Made by a program: the position numbers and the translations under genes
The notes under the pieces: model-generated
Told to the model about the DNA's origin: nothing
Database searches by the model: none
What the model saw: only the letters and a program-made list of their open reading frames with translations
Part shown: piece after piece, positions 28,019 to 37,526 of the stretch
Numbering within the stretch: position 1 is the stretch's first letter
Layout of the letters: each line of letters opens with the position of its first letter
Assembly: GCF_003860525.1 (NCBI RefSeq)
Contig: NZ_CP034161.1
Span: 372,001 to 436,000, forward strand
From: Epilithonimonas vandammei
GTDB taxonomy: Bacteria; Bacteroidota; Bacteroidia; Flavobacteriales; Weeksellaceae
Reading direction: 5' to 3'
Length of the DNA stretch: 64,000 nucleotides

Positions 28019-28402
28019 ATGAAGAATATTCTTTTAGGAATACTGGCTTTTGTAGCGGTGTTCCTCGTTTCCTGCAACAATTCAAAAGCTGAAAACACAC
28101 AAATTGCGGTCGCAAAGTTTACCACCGGCGACATTGTTCCTCACGACCAAGTCTGTATGGTAAACAACGCCTACATGGGCAAAAAACAGCTCGAAGTAAA
28201 GCATGACGGCAAAACCTACTACGGTTGCTGCGAAAACTGCAAACTCAGAATCCCGCAGGAAGAAAATGCGCGCATGGCGTATGATCCGATATCTCATCAA
28301 CTCATCGATAAAGCGACCGCAATTATCGCAATCTCTGATAAAAATGATAATGTCGTGTACTTCGAAAATAAAGCAAACTACGAAGCCTTTTTTAATAAAT
28401 AA
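28019..28402 (+). CDS. Lipoprotein with YHS/TRASH-like metal-binding cysteines
   Basis: A 127-residue lipoprotein (lipobox AVFLVSC) whose body contains the DQVCMVNNAYMGK segment and GKTYYGCCENCK, a pattern like YHS/TRASH metal-binding domains. It is probably a periplasmic metal sensor or chaperone that feeds the adjacent efflux system. It leads a tight plus-strand run through the RND pump and adaptors. Metal identity (copper or silver) is inferred from the neighbours. Confidence 0.68.
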   Translation: MKNILLGILAFVAVFLVSCNNSKAENTQIAVAKFTTGDIVPHDQVCMVNNAYMGKKQLEVKHDGKTYYGCCENCKLRIPQEENARMAYDPISHQLIDKATAIIAISDKNDNVVYFENKANYEAFFNK

Positions 28403-28427
28403 AAATAATCTTTAAACTTATAAAATA

Positions 28428-29051
28428 ATGAAAACACTAGTATTCAGCCTTTTGGCAATCGGAACATTGGCACTCACTTCTTGTAAAGAAAACAAAGAAC
28501 AGAAAAGCACTACTGAAACATCCATGCAGCACGATATGAGCATGATGTCTGACAATTCAGCAATGGGCGATATGCCTATGGATGAAAAGGTAACCGTTAC
28601 CGACGCAAAAAAAACTTCCGCTGACCTCACGGAGCTTTATTCTCATTACACCCACCTTACATTCGCGTTGTCCGGTGATGATGATAAAGAAGCGGTGAGT
28701 GGAGCCAAAGGGATCCTCGCTTCTTTTCCCAAAATAGACAAAAACGGTTTTTCTGCTGAACAGAAAAAAGAATTTGCTGAACTCGAAGCAAGCATCAGTG
28801 AAAACGCCGAGCACATTGCAGATAACGCCGGAAAGATTGATCATCAGCGCGAACATCTGGATATAATGAGCGCCGATTTTTACGACCTGCTGAAAGATTT
28901 CGGAACTCCAAAACCGGTATACAAAATCTTCTGCCCAATGTATAACGATAAGAAAGGCGCTTTTTGGCTTAGCGATTCACGTGAGGTGAAGAATCCTTAT
29001 TTAGGCAAAGAAATGCTGTCATGTGGCGAGGTTCAGGAAGAAATTAAGTAA
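28428..29051 (+). CDS. DUF3347-type lipoprotein, copper-efflux associated
   Basis: A 207-residue lipoprotein (lipobox ALTSC) with a Met/His-rich linker (MQHDMSMMSDNSAMGDMPM) and a helical domain of the DUF3347 type. The C-terminus VYKIFCPMYNDKKGAFWL, then NPYLGKEMLSCGEV, is the segment also found at the C-terminus of CusB-like adaptors. It probably binds Cu(I)/Ag(I) in the periplasm and passes it to the RND pump encoded 14 bases downstream. Confidence 0.78.
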   Translation: MKTLVFSLLAIGTLALTSCKENKEQKSTTETSMQHDMSMMSDNSAMGDMPMDEKVTVTDAKKTSADLTELYSHYTHLTFALSGDDDKEAVSGAKGILASFPKIDKNGFSAEQKKEFAELEASISENAEHIADNAGKIDHQREHLDIMSADFYDLLKDFGTPKPVYKIFCPMYNDKKGAFWLSDSREVKNPYLGKEMLSCGEVQEEIK

Positions 29052-29065
29052 AACCGTACAGAATC

Positions 29066-30349
29066 ATGATTCAAAATTTAATCAAACTGTCCCTCCGCAA
29101 CAGGTATTTCGTTTTGCTGATTGCAATCGGCCTTTTTATCTGGGGTATTTTTGCGGTAAGGGACAATCCCATCGATGCCATTCCGGATCTGAGTGAGAAC
29201 CAGGTCATCGTTTTTACGGAGTGGATGGGCAGAAGTCCCCAGATTATGGAAGATCAGGTGACTTTCCCTCTGGTAAGCAACCTTCAGGGAATTCCGAAAA
29301 TTAAGAACATCCGCGCCGCTTCCATGTTTGGGATGAGCTTCGTATATGTTATTTTCGAAGATAACGTGGACATTTACTGGGCCAGAACCCGGGTACTGGA
29401 ACGGCTCAACTATGCCCAACGCCTACTCCCGCAAGGCGTAACGCCTACGCTCGGACCGGATGGCACCGGTGTTGGTCACGTTTTCTGGTACCATTTCGAT
29501 GCACCTAAAATGGATTTGGGAGACCAGCGCGCCCTCCAGGACTGGTATGTGAAATTTGCTCTGCAGACGGTTCCCGGTGTGGCGGAAGTAGCCTCCTTTG
29601 GCGGCTTCGAAAAACAGTACCAACTCATTGTAGATCCTGTAAAACTCCAGTACTATAACGTCTCTCTGATGGATGTCATGAACAAAGTGAAAGCCAACAA
29701 TAATGATGTGGGCGGACGTAAATTTGAAGTGGCTGATATGGCCTATGTCATTCGCGGTCTTGGTTACATCAAGAACGTAGCCGATATCGAAGAAATCGCG
29801 GTGGGAAATTACAACGGTATTCCCGTGCGGGTGAAAGATATTGGCTCGGTACAAATGGGTGGAGATCTTCGGCTGGGTATTTTTGATGCGGACGGTGAAG
29901 GCGAAGTTGTGGGCGGTATCGTGGTGGCACGGTATGGCGAAAATGCGGATAAGGTCATCAACGATGTGAAAGAGAAAATGAAGGACGTTGAAAAAGGACT
30001 CCCTGAAGGCGTCACCTTCAAGACATCGTACGACCGCAGTACGCTGATTGAAGGGGCAATAGACAATATTAAAACCAAGCTGATTGAAGAAATTATCGTG
30101 GTGGCAATCATTGTTATTCTGTTCCTATTCCACTGGCGAAGTGCATTGAGCATCATCATTCAGATTCCGGTCACCATTGCCATCAGTTTTATTCTGCTCA
30201 ATGCGTTTGGACTTTCCTCCAATATCATGTCCCTTACAGGAATTGCGCTGGCAATTGGGGTGATCGTGGATAACGGAATTATCATGTCTGAAAATGCATA
30301 TAAAAATCTCTCCGATTGGCAGAACCATCAACAAAATAAAAACCCCTAA
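29066..30349 (+). CDS. cusA: CusA/CzcA-family RND pump, N-terminal half (split gene)
   Basis: Encodes the first 427 residues of a heavy-metal RND transporter: the first membrane helix, the porter domain with DNPIDAIPDLSENQVIV and ASMFGMSFVYVIF, then helices two to four, ending just after GIALAIGVIVDNGIIMSENAY. The frame stops in the cytoplasmic loop after helix four. The rest of the protein is encoded by the next frame, whose ATG lies 2 bases beyond this stop. One extra C in the CCCC run before the stop would join the two frames, so this is either a frameshifted cusA or a genuinely split, translationally coupled pump. Confidence 0.85.
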   Translation: MIQNLIKLSLRNRYFVLLIAIGLFIWGIFAVRDNPIDAIPDLSENQVIVFTEWMGRSPQIMEDQVTFPLVSNLQGIPKIKNIRAASMFGMSFVYVIFEDNVDIYWARTRVLERLNYAQRLLPQGVTPTLGPDGTGVGHVFWYHFDAPKMDLGDQRALQDWYVKFALQTVPGVAEVASFGGFEKQYQLIVDPVKLQYYNVSLMDVMNKVKANNNDVGGRKFEVADMAYVIRGLGYIKNVADIEEIAVGNYNGIPVRVKDIGSVQMGGDLRLGIFDADGEGEVVGGIVVARYGENADKVINDVKEKMKDVEKGLPEGVTFKTSYDRSTLIEGAIDNIKTKLIEEIIVVAIIVILFLFHWRSALSIIIQIPVTIAISFILLNAFGLSSNIMSLTGIALAIGVIVDNGIIMSENAYKNLSDWQNHQQNKNP

Positions 30350-30351
30350 CA

Positions 30352-32310
30352 ATGAAGACCAACTGGTTTAAAAATATATTCAGAAAAAAAGACAAAGAGA
30401 AAGACAGTTACGTTAAAATTCCCGAAGATATTCGGCTGAAGATTATCGAAAAATCATCCTTACAGGTATCCAGAGGGGTCTTTTTCTCTACGGTAATCAT
30501 CGTGGTTTCTTTTCTCCCGGTATTTATGTTGACCGGTCAGGAAGGTAAACTTTTTCATCCGCTGGCGTACACCAAAACTTTTATCCTGATCGTTGATGCG
30601 ATCTTGGTACTTACCCTTGCGCCGGTACTTATCTCCTTTTTCATGAAGGGAAAGTTTAAAGACGATAAAAAAAACCCGATAAACAGAGGGCTTGAGCGGA
30701 TATACGAACCCATCATTCGCTGGTGCATGGAATGGAAAAAAACAACGCTTGGCATTAATATTCTTGCCCTTCTTATCAGCATCCCTTTAATTATGAACCT
30801 CGGCCGTGAGTTTATGCCGCCCTTAGATGAAGGCTCACTACTCTTTATGCCGGTCACTTTGCCTGATATTTCGAACTCTGAAGCCAAAAGATTACTGCAG
30901 GTACAGGATAAAATCATTAAAGGAGTTCCGGAAGTGGATCATGTCCTCGGAAAAGCCGGAAGAGCCAACACGGCGACAGATAATTCACCCATCTCCATGA
31001 TTGAAACCATTATTTTGTTGAAACCGCAAAGCGAATGGCGCGAGGGCAAAACAAAAGATGATCTCATCAATGAGCTGAATGCCAAACTGCAGATTCCCGG
31101 CGTAACCAATGGCTGGACCATGCCGATTACCAACCGGATCAATATGCTTTCAACCGGGATCAGAACGGATGTGGGCGTAAAAGTGTACGGACAGAACCTG
31201 GACAGTATTGCCGTCCTTTCAGAAAAGATTAAAAAGGAACTCACAGGAATTGAAGGGATCAAGGACATGTATGTCGAACCGATTACCGGCGGAAAATATG
31301 TGGATATTCAAGTGAAACGCGAAGAAATAGGAAGATACGGGCTAAGCGTGGATGACGTAAATGCCGTCGTGGAAAGTGCGCTCGGCGGAATGAAACTCAC
31401 CACCACCGTGGAAGGCCGACAGCGCTTTTCGGTAAATGCCAGATACGGCCAGGATTTCAGAAATAATGTGGAATCTCTGAGAAGACTCCCAATGCAGACG
31501 ATGGAATTTGGTTCCATTCCGCTAAGTGCTGTGGCTGACATTCGTCTTACAGAAGGACCACCAATGATCAATTCTGAAAATGCCATGTTACGCGGAACTG
31601 TTCTGTTCAACGTCCGTGATCGGGATTTAGGCAGTACCGTAGCAGAAGCACAGAAAAAACTCAACAGCATGGTCACCAAAATGCCTAAAGGCTATTTCGT
31701 GGAATGGAGCGGCCAGTATGAAAACCTGATTCGCGGAGAGCAGACTTTAAAAATGATTATGCCCCTCGTATTAATAGTGATTTTCCTTTCGATGTATTTT
31801 GCGTTCAATTCTTACCGCGAAGCTTTCTTTAATCTCATCAGTATTCCTTTTGCCTTAATCGGCGGCGTATTCATGATTTCGCTTTGGGGTGTCAATCTCT
31901 CCGTAGCCGTTGCAGTCGGCTTTATTGCACTGTTCGGACTTGCGGTAGAAACCGGAATCGTGATGGTCATTTACCTGAACGACGCCATGGTTCAGCTTAT
32001 TGCAAAAAATGGCAACTCACGGGAGACCATTACCAATGAAGAACTTCGTGAATATGTGATCAACGGTGCAGCGAAAAGATTAAGACCTAAAATTATGACG
32101 GTTTGCGTGACCCTCTTCGGACTCGTTCCCATCCTGTGGAGCCACGGTGTGGGAAGTGACATGATGAAACCAATCGTATTACCGATGGTTGGTGGTGTTT
32201 TCACTTCGGCCATTCACATCCTTTTGGTAACACCAATTATCTTTTATATGCAGAAGGAATGGGAACTGAACAAACTAGGGAAAATTGACGTCCTCGACGC
32301 TGCCCATTAA
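30352..32310 (+). CDS. cusA: CusA/CzcA-family RND pump, C-terminal half (split gene)
   Basis: The 652-residue product carries helices five to twelve and the second porter domain: SFLPVFMLTGQEGKLFHPL, GREFMPPLDEGSLLFMPV, INMLSTGIRTDVGVKVYGQ and the late RLRPKIMTVCVTLFGLVPIL. It starts with a basic amphipathic stretch (MKTNWFKNIFRKKDKEK) that would lie in the cytoplasmic loop of an unbroken pump. The methionines of MLSTGI and nearby regions fit Cu(I)/Ag(I) specificity. Together with the preceding frame it makes about 1,080 residues, the usual size of CusA. Confidence 0.88.
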   Translation: MKTNWFKNIFRKKDKEKDSYVKIPEDIRLKIIEKSSLQVSRGVFFSTVIIVVSFLPVFMLTGQEGKLFHPLAYTKTFILIVDAILVLTLAPVLISFFMKGKFKDDKKNPINRGLERIYEPIIRWCMEWKKTTLGINILALLISIPLIMNLGREFMPPLDEGSLLFMPVTLPDISNSEAKRLLQVQDKIIKGVPEVDHVLGKAGRANTATDNSPISMIETIILLKPQSEWREGKTKDDLINELNAKLQIPGVTNGWTMPITNRINMLSTGIRTDVGVKVYGQNLDSIAVLSEKIKKELTGIEGIKDMYVEPITGGKYVDIQVKREEIGRYGLSVDDVNAVVESALGGMKLTTTVEGRQRFSVNARYGQDFRNNVESLRRLPMQTMEFGSIPLSAVADIRLTEGPPMINSENAMLRGTVLFNVRDRDLGSTVAEAQKKLNSMVTKMPKGYFVEWSGQYENLIRGEQTLKMIMPLVLIVIFLSMYFAFNSYREAFFNLISIPFALIGGVFMISLWGVNLSVAVAVGFIALFGLAVETGIVMVIYLNDAMVQLIAKNGNSRETITNEELREYVINGAAKRLRPKIMTVCVTLFGLVPILWSHGVGSDMMKPIVLPMVGGVFTSAIHILLVTPIIFYMQKEWELNKLGKIDVLDAAH

Positions 32311-32328
32311 TCCTTAAATGATTACAAA

Positions 32329-33576
32329 ATGAAAAAATTAATAATAACAGCAGTACTTACCTTGCTTTTTACCGCCACTTTTGCTCAGCAAATGTCCCTG
32401 CCCGCTGTAATGGACAGTATCGCAGCCAACCATCCGGTGGTAAAGATGTACAATGCCGAAATCCGGTCAATGGATGCTGCCGCTAAAGGTGCAAGAAGCT
32501 GGATGCCGCCCACAGTGGGTGCCGGTTTCTTCATGACGCCCTATAATGCAAAACTCTGGCAGCGGGATGGCGAAATGCTCGGCATGGGTTCCGTGGCTGT
32601 ATCTGTGGAGCAGATGTTTCCCAATAAACAAAAACTCGATGCCAACGAGAATCTGATGAAGGCAATGTCCTCTGTGGAAAAGGAAAAACTTTTTGCCGCC
32701 CTCAATGAAAACTTTCAGGATGCGAAAAAACTGTATTACAGTTCAATCGTCTTGGATAAAAAGCTGCAGGTCGTAAAGGAAAACGAAAAGATGCTGGACT
32801 TTATGATTAGAAACGCCGAGATCCGGTACAAAAACGGGCTTTCCAAAATATCTGCATATTACAAAGCCAAAGCCGCCCTCGGAAGCTCCAAAAACATGCA
32901 GCTCATGTACGAGAATGACCTCCGCGTCAACCGGATCCGGTTGAATGCCCTCATGGGAAGAGACCCGCTCGCGCCACTGGAGATTGAACCGGAATACAAT
33001 CTGAATGATTATTCTCTCATGACTTTTGGTCAGGATCTATTTTATCAGAACAGAAGTGATCTCCGCGGCATCGACCGGGAAATCAATATTGCCAAACTCA
33101 AACAGGATCTGGAAAAGCAGAATCTAAAGCCGGAATTTGGCGTAAAGTTCGAAAACATGTTTGGTTTTGGTGGCCAGCCCATGCAGTTTTCTCTGATGCT
33201 GATGGCAAAACTGCCTTTCGTATCCTGGGCTTCAGGCATGAATAAAGCCAATATTGAAAGCCTGAAACTGAAAGAAGAAGCCTTGCAGGCACAGAAAGAA
33301 ATGATGGTGAACGAATACAGCGGAATGGCCTACGGAATGCGCAATGAGCTGGACCTGAATAAAAATCAGCTGAAACTCTATGAAGACACCATTATTCCGG
33401 CCTTAAAAAAGAACTACAAATCCATGCAGTTAGGCTACGAGCAGAATACGGAAGAACTCTTCATGTTGTACGATGCCTGGGAACAGCTGAATATGGCCCA
33501 ATTGGAATATTTCGAGATCCTGACCAAAGCACTGCAGACGCAAACTGAAATTGACCGCTTAATTGAAAGAAGATGA
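32329..33576 (+). CDS. TolC-family outer-membrane channel
   Basis: The 415-residue protein has a signal peptide (MKKLIITAVLTLLFTATFAQ) and two long helical repeats, typical of outer-membrane efflux proteins that complete RND tripartite pumps. It is Met-rich, as is common for copper/silver channels (CusC role). The stop overlaps the start of the first adaptor gene by 4 bases. Confidence 0.88.
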   Translation: MKKLIITAVLTLLFTATFAQQMSLPAVMDSIAANHPVVKMYNAEIRSMDAAAKGARSWMPPTVGAGFFMTPYNAKLWQRDGEMLGMGSVAVSVEQMFPNKQKLDANENLMKAMSSVEKEKLFAALNENFQDAKKLYYSSIVLDKKLQVVKENEKMLDFMIRNAEIRYKNGLSKISAYYKAKAALGSSKNMQLMYENDLRVNRIRLNALMGRDPLAPLEIEPEYNLNDYSLMTFGQDLFYQNRSDLRGIDREINIAKLKQDLEKQNLKPEFGVKFENMFGFGGQPMQFSLMLMAKLPFVSWASGMNKANIESLKLKEEALQAQKEMMVNEYSGMAYGMRNELDLNKNQLKLYEDTIIPALKKNYKSMQLGYEQNTEELFMLYDAWEQLNMAQLEYFEILTKALQTQTEIDRLIERR

Positions 33577-34823
33577 GAAAAATTATAATATTCACTATGC
33601 TTTTATTTGCTTTGACGGCGTGTGACAAAGTTAAGTTCTGGGAAGATAAGCACTCGGCAGAAGCTGCAATGCATACTTATACCTGTCCGATGCACCCGGA
33701 AGTGATTTCAGACAAACCCGGCAAATGTCCCAAATGTGGGATGGATTTGGTCCTGAAAGATGCCCCTGAAAAAAAGGAAGAGGGGATTAAACTCGACGAT
33801 CTGCTGAAACCAACCAATGAATTTGTGATCTCGGAATTGCCGGTCGTAAAATTAAAAAAGGAAAATATTCCCACCACCGTTGATGCTTTAGGGACGGTAG
33901 AATACGATACTCGACAGATTGGCAGTATTTCCTCACGCGTTGCGGGCCGTATCGAGAAACTCTATGTGCGGTATAAATACCAGAAAGTGTCGAAAGGGCA
34001 GCGTATTTTAGATATATACAGCCCGGAACTTTTAACCGCACAGCAAAACCTGCTCTTCGCTATTAAAAATGACCGCTCAAACAAAACAATGATCGATGCT
34101 TCACGCCAGAAACTCCTTCTTTTGGGAATGCCGGCTTCACAGATTCAGAAAGTCATCCAGCGAGGGAAACCTGATTTCACAGTTCCGGTTTTCAGCAATT
34201 ACAGCGGACACATTCAGCAGGCAGGATCGGCCGGAAGCATGGGGTCATCACCACCATCTGCACCCGCAATGGCTTCAAATACGGCAGTCACCGCTGAACT
34301 ACCCCTAAAAGAGGGAATGTACCTCCAGAAAGGACAGAATATTTTCAGTGTCTACAATCCCAACAGAACCTGGGCCCTGATCAATATTTTTTCTGAAGAC
34401 ATTGCACTGGTCAGCAAAGGACAGTCAGTCATGATCATCCCGGAAGCCAATCCGGATAACCGCTTCAAAGGAACCATCGGTTTTATTGAACCGTTTTTCA
34501 GGCAGGGCAGCAAAACCGTAACGGCGCGGGTCTATTTTGATAATTCCACCGCAAAAATTCCTGTCGGAAGTCAGGTTAGAGCGGAGATTATGAGCCACAA
34601 CAGAATGGCAGACTGGCTGCCGAAATCAGCGGTGGTTTCTTTAGGGATTGATAAAATCGCGTTCAAAAAAGTAGAAGGCGGTTTTATTGCCCACAAGGTT
34701 GTTACCGGCGCGGTGGTAGGCGATAAAATTCAGATCGTCAGTGGTTTGCTTCCTGAAGATGGAGTTGCCGAAAATGCACAGTACCTGATGGACAGCGAAA
34801 GTTTCATAAAAATTAACAGATAA
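33573..34823 (+). CDS. RND periplasmic adaptor with heavy-metal-binding domain (1)
   Basis: A CusB-type membrane-fusion protein of 416 residues and a probable lipoprotein (LTAC). After the lipobox comes a heavy-metal-binding module, [20 protein letters not shown], then GMDLV (about 29-54). The adaptor core follows, with the barrel-sandwich motifs (GRIEKLYVRYKYQKVSKGQ) and helical hairpin. A Met/Ser/Pro-rich insertion lies near 215-235. It overlaps the channel gene by 4 bases and precedes a second adaptor, so the pump may use a hetero-adaptor. Confidence 0.9.
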   Translation: MRKIIIFTMLLFALTACDKVKFWEDKHSAEAAMHTYTCPMHPEVISDKPGKCPKCGMDLVLKDAPEKKEEGIKLDDLLKPTNEFVISELPVVKLKKENIPTTVDALGTVEYDTRQIGSISSRVAGRIEKLYVRYKYQKVSKGQRILDIYSPELLTAQQNLLFAIKNDRSNKTMIDASRQKLLLLGMPASQIQKVIQRGKPDFTVPVFSNYSGHIQQAGSAGSMGSSPPSAPAMASNTAVTAELPLKEGMYLQKGQNIFSVYNPNRTWALINIFSEDIALVSKGQSVMIIPEANPDNRFKGTIGFIEPFFRQGSKTVTARVYFDNSTAKIPVGSQVRAEIMSHNRMADWLPKSAVVSLGIDKIAFKKVEGGFIAHKVVTGAVVGDKIQIVSGLLPEDGVAENAQYLMDSESFIKINR

Positions 34824-34834
34824 AAATTGATAAG

Positions 34835-36040
34835 ATGAAATTCAATATTTTAATGCTTGCCTTGCTGGTTTTTCTTTACTCCTGTAAAAAGGAGGAAGAT
34901 CCGCATGCCGGCCACGATATCTACTACACCTGTTCCATGCACCCGCAGGTAGTCTCCGATAAACCCGGAAAATGCCCCATTTGTCACATGGATTTGGTGC
35001 CTGTCGAGAAGAAAAAGAATGCTGATCCTAACGAAATTATCTTGAATGACGAGCAGGTTAAACTTGGGAATATCAAAACAGTCGCGCTATCTGATGGGTC
35101 GATGGCCGACAAACTTACCCTGACCGGAACACTCAATTTTAATCAGTACCAAATGCAGGCAGTAAGTTCCAGAGTAATGGGCAGAGTTGAACGGTTGTAT
35201 TATAAAAACATTGGCGATTTTGTTCCGAAGGGGGCGCCGTTGGTCGATATTTACAGTGAAGAACTCAATAATGCAAAGCAGGAATATTTGCTGGCATTAG
35301 AAAGACGCAAGCTCTTCGTCGGCAATACGTCCATTGATTTTGACCAGCTGCTCCAAAGTTCACGAAACAAGCTTTATTTATGGGGAATGTCGGAAAGCCA
35401 GATCAAACAGCTGGAAAGATCAGGAAAAGCCACACCTACCACCACTGTGTTCAGCAATGCAGCCGGTTACATCACCGATCTGAGCATTGCCGAAGGCGAT
35501 TATCTTGCCGAAGGTGGCACCATCGTGAATCTGGCAGATCTTTCATCGCTTTGGGCAGAGGCACAGGTTTACTCTTCCCAAATGGCTCTCCTTCAGAAAG
35601 ACAGCAAGGTCACCGTATATATTCCCGATCTGGATAATTTGAAGATTAATGGGAAGGTTGATTTTACAAACCCGGAAATAAGCGCCTCCAGCAGGATAAA
35701 TCTGGTTCGCGTTTCCGTGCCTAACAAAGGAAATCTGCTGAAACCCGGCATGCCGGTATATGTTCTGGTGGAAAACAAATCCCGTGATGGTCTTTCCATG
35801 CCTGTGGATGCGGTAATCAGGGATGGCAAATCTTCCACGGTGTGGGTGAAAACCGCGAAGAACACCTTCGTCAACAGAATGGTGGAAACGGGTCTCGAAT
35901 ATGAAGACAGAATAGAAATCACATCAGGAATTAAGGCGGGAGACGAAGTAGTGGTCTCCGGGGCCTACCTTCTGAACAGCGAATATATATTTAAGAAAGG
36001 GGCAGATCCCATGGCGGGTCACGATATGAGCACAATGTAA
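34835..36040 (+). CDS. RND periplasmic adaptor with heavy-metal-binding domain (2)
   Basis: A 401-residue lipoprotein (LYSC), also CusB-like. It has an N-terminal module [20 protein letters not shown], then HMDLV (about 30-55), where the usual GM is HM. The core includes GRVERLYYKNIGDFVPKGA and AGYITDLSIAEGDYLAEGG. The C-terminus ends in a His/Met tail (MAGHDMSTM). Adjacent to the first adaptor with an 11-base gap; the two are paralogues rather than a recent duplication. Confidence 0.9.
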   Translation: MKFNILMLALLVFLYSCKKEEDPHAGHDIYYTCSMHPQVVSDKPGKCPICHMDLVPVEKKKNADPNEIILNDEQVKLGNIKTVALSDGSMADKLTLTGTLNFNQYQMQAVSSRVMGRVERLYYKNIGDFVPKGAPLVDIYSEELNNAKQEYLLALERRKLFVGNTSIDFDQLLQSSRNKLYLWGMSESQIKQLERSGKATPTTTVFSNAAGYITDLSIAEGDYLAEGGTIVNLADLSSLWAEAQVYSSQMALLQKDSKVTVYIPDLDNLKINGKVDFTNPEISASSRINLVRVSVPNKGNLLKPGMPVYVLVENKSRDGLSMPVDAVIRDGKSSTVWVKTAKNTFVNRMVETGLEYEDRIEITSGIKAGDEVVVSGAYLLNSEYIFKKGADPMAGHDMSTM

Positions 36041-36041
36041 T

Positions 36042-36503
36042 ATGAGAAAATTGAATATCATAGGTTGGCTGTCGGTGATAGTAGTGGCGGTTGTTTTAGC
36101 CATTCAGTTCATACCGGTGGAGCGTAATGTCTCCACCGTTCCGCCAGGTCAAAGTTTTGAAAAAACCGAAAAGGTGCCCGCCAACGTGGCTGCAATCCTT
36201 AAAGTTTCCTGCTATGACTGTCATTCAAATAATACCCGTTATCCCTGGTATTCGGTATTACAGCCGGGCGCGTGGTTCATGGCCCGGCATATTAAAAAAG
36301 GTAAAGAAGAACTCAATTTTGATGAGTTCAATAACTATTCAAAAAGACGGAAAAAAGCAAAAATAAAAAGCATCATCAGCCAGATTGAAAAAGACGAAAT
36401 GCCTTTAAAATCATACCGCATGATGCACGGAAACGCGAGATTATCAGCAGATAAAAAAAAAGAACTGTTAGATTTTTTTCGTGACAACGAATATAGTAAG
36501 TAA
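36042..36503 (+). CDS. Haem-binding domain protein
   Basis: A 153-residue protein with one N-terminal membrane anchor (IIGWLSVIVVAVVLAIQFI) and a c-type haem motif CYDCH (C57, C60, H61) followed by NNTRYPWY, the signature of the Haem_bd family. It is exposed to the periplasm. It starts 2 bases after the second adaptor and so ends the efflux operon. A redox role, for example keeping copper oxidised or accepting electrons, is plausible but unproven. Confidence 0.85.
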   Translation: MRKLNIIGWLSVIVVAVVLAIQFIPVERNVSTVPPGQSFEKTEKVPANVAAILKVSCYDCHSNNTRYPWYSVLQPGAWFMARHIKKGKEELNFDEFNNYSKRRKKAKIKSIISQIEKDEMPLKSYRMMHGNARLSADKKKELLDFFRDNEYSK

Positions 36504-36623
36504 CGCAGAACATAAGAAATGACGCTCGCCTGTGGTCTTTAGAGTATCAGAAATGGTCGTTTAGAATAAAAAAGGATCGGAAAAGACTGTGCTGTAGAAT
36601 CAACAAAAATTAAAAACAACGTG

Positions 36624-37193
36624 ATGAAATTAAATATTAAAAATATGGTTTGCAGCCGATGTCTCAAAGTGCTTAGGCAAGAGCTTGAACAACTGGGAAT
36701 TAAGGTTTCATCAATTGAACTCGGGGTATTGGTAATCGACGAGATGGCTGGTAATCATACTGAAATCTTGGCGAAAATTGAAAGCGTTCTCCATACCAAT
36801 AAATTTGAAATAATCCATAGTCCAGAGGAAGTGCTCGTCGAAAAAATTAAACATTTTTTGCTTTGTAAAATAGAAGAGCCCCCTCTCGATTCCACGGTAA
36901 ACCTATCTCAAATTTTAAGCACGGAGTTCAACCACGAATATAAGTCACTGAGCAAGTTGTTCTCACACTTTGAAAATACAACGCTCAAAAAATATTTTAT
37001 TAAATTAAAAATTGAGAAAGTAAAACAACTTATTCAACTCAGGCAGTACACCTTTTCAGAAATAGGGCATCTCCTGGATTACAGCAGCGTCAACCACCTA
37101 TCTAGACAGTTTAAAGAGATTACCGGAGAGAGCATGACTGAGTATAAAAATGCTGAACTAGCCAATCGAAGACCCTATGATGAAATTAGTTAA
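36624..37193 (+). CDS. AraC-type regulator with HMA-like N-terminal domain
   Basis: A 190-residue protein. Residues 1-65 look like a heavy-metal-associated fold with the metal-ligand pair in NMVCSRCLKVL. The C-terminal part is an AraC HTH: FNHEYKSLSKLFSHF, then YTFSEIGHLLDYSSVNHLSRQFKEITGES. The direct fusion suggests a metal-responsive activator of the flanking copper genes. The start is the ATG just after a GTG. It stands alone, with about 120 bases before it and 330 after. Confidence 0.82.
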   Translation: MKLNIKNMVCSRCLKVLRQELEQLGIKVSSIELGVLVIDEMAGNHTEILAKIESVLHTNKFEIIHSPEEVLVEKIKHFLLCKIEEPPLDSTVNLSQILSTEFNHEYKSLSKLFSHFENTTLKKYFIKLKIEKVKQLIQLRQYTFSEIGHLLDYSSVNHLSRQFKEITGESMTEYKNAELANRRPYDEIS

Positions 37194-37526
37194 CCTTAGA
37201 ACTTAGGCGTATGAAATTATAAATAGGAAATAGTTGCGAAATAGAAACGGCAATCACAGGGACTTTTGCGCAACTCTCGATAAACTTCAGGTATAGTTTT
37301 GATGTTACTTGGCCTTTTTTTCAAAGCGAAATTATACAGAAACTAACGAAAATTATGCAGAACATCCGTTTAAGAAACTTGTACTTTTACAGTAGTAATT
37401 ACAGCCAGCTCGCTTTCAAAAAACTATTTTATTGCAACACGAGTTTGGCCAAGTAAGGCTCACAGAACGTATTGTAAAACAGATAGTCGGAAAGTAACAA
37501 TATATAAAAGAATAAAATCAAACAAA
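37194..37526. other. Gene-free stretch before the CopZ-like gene
   Basis: About 330 bases without a credible reading frame. TAGTTTTG at 37294-37301 matches the -7 consensus, but the nearest TTTG is 25 bases upstream and the box is more than 220 bases before the next start. An AGTTGCG/CGCAACT inverted repeat lies near 37232-37277. Nothing else stands out. Confidence 0.4.

Noticed and set aside
30335..30355. Programmed -1 frameshift joining the two RND halves
   Set aside because: No slippery heptamer in the right phase is present. A one-base indel in the C run or a natural split explains the arrangement better.
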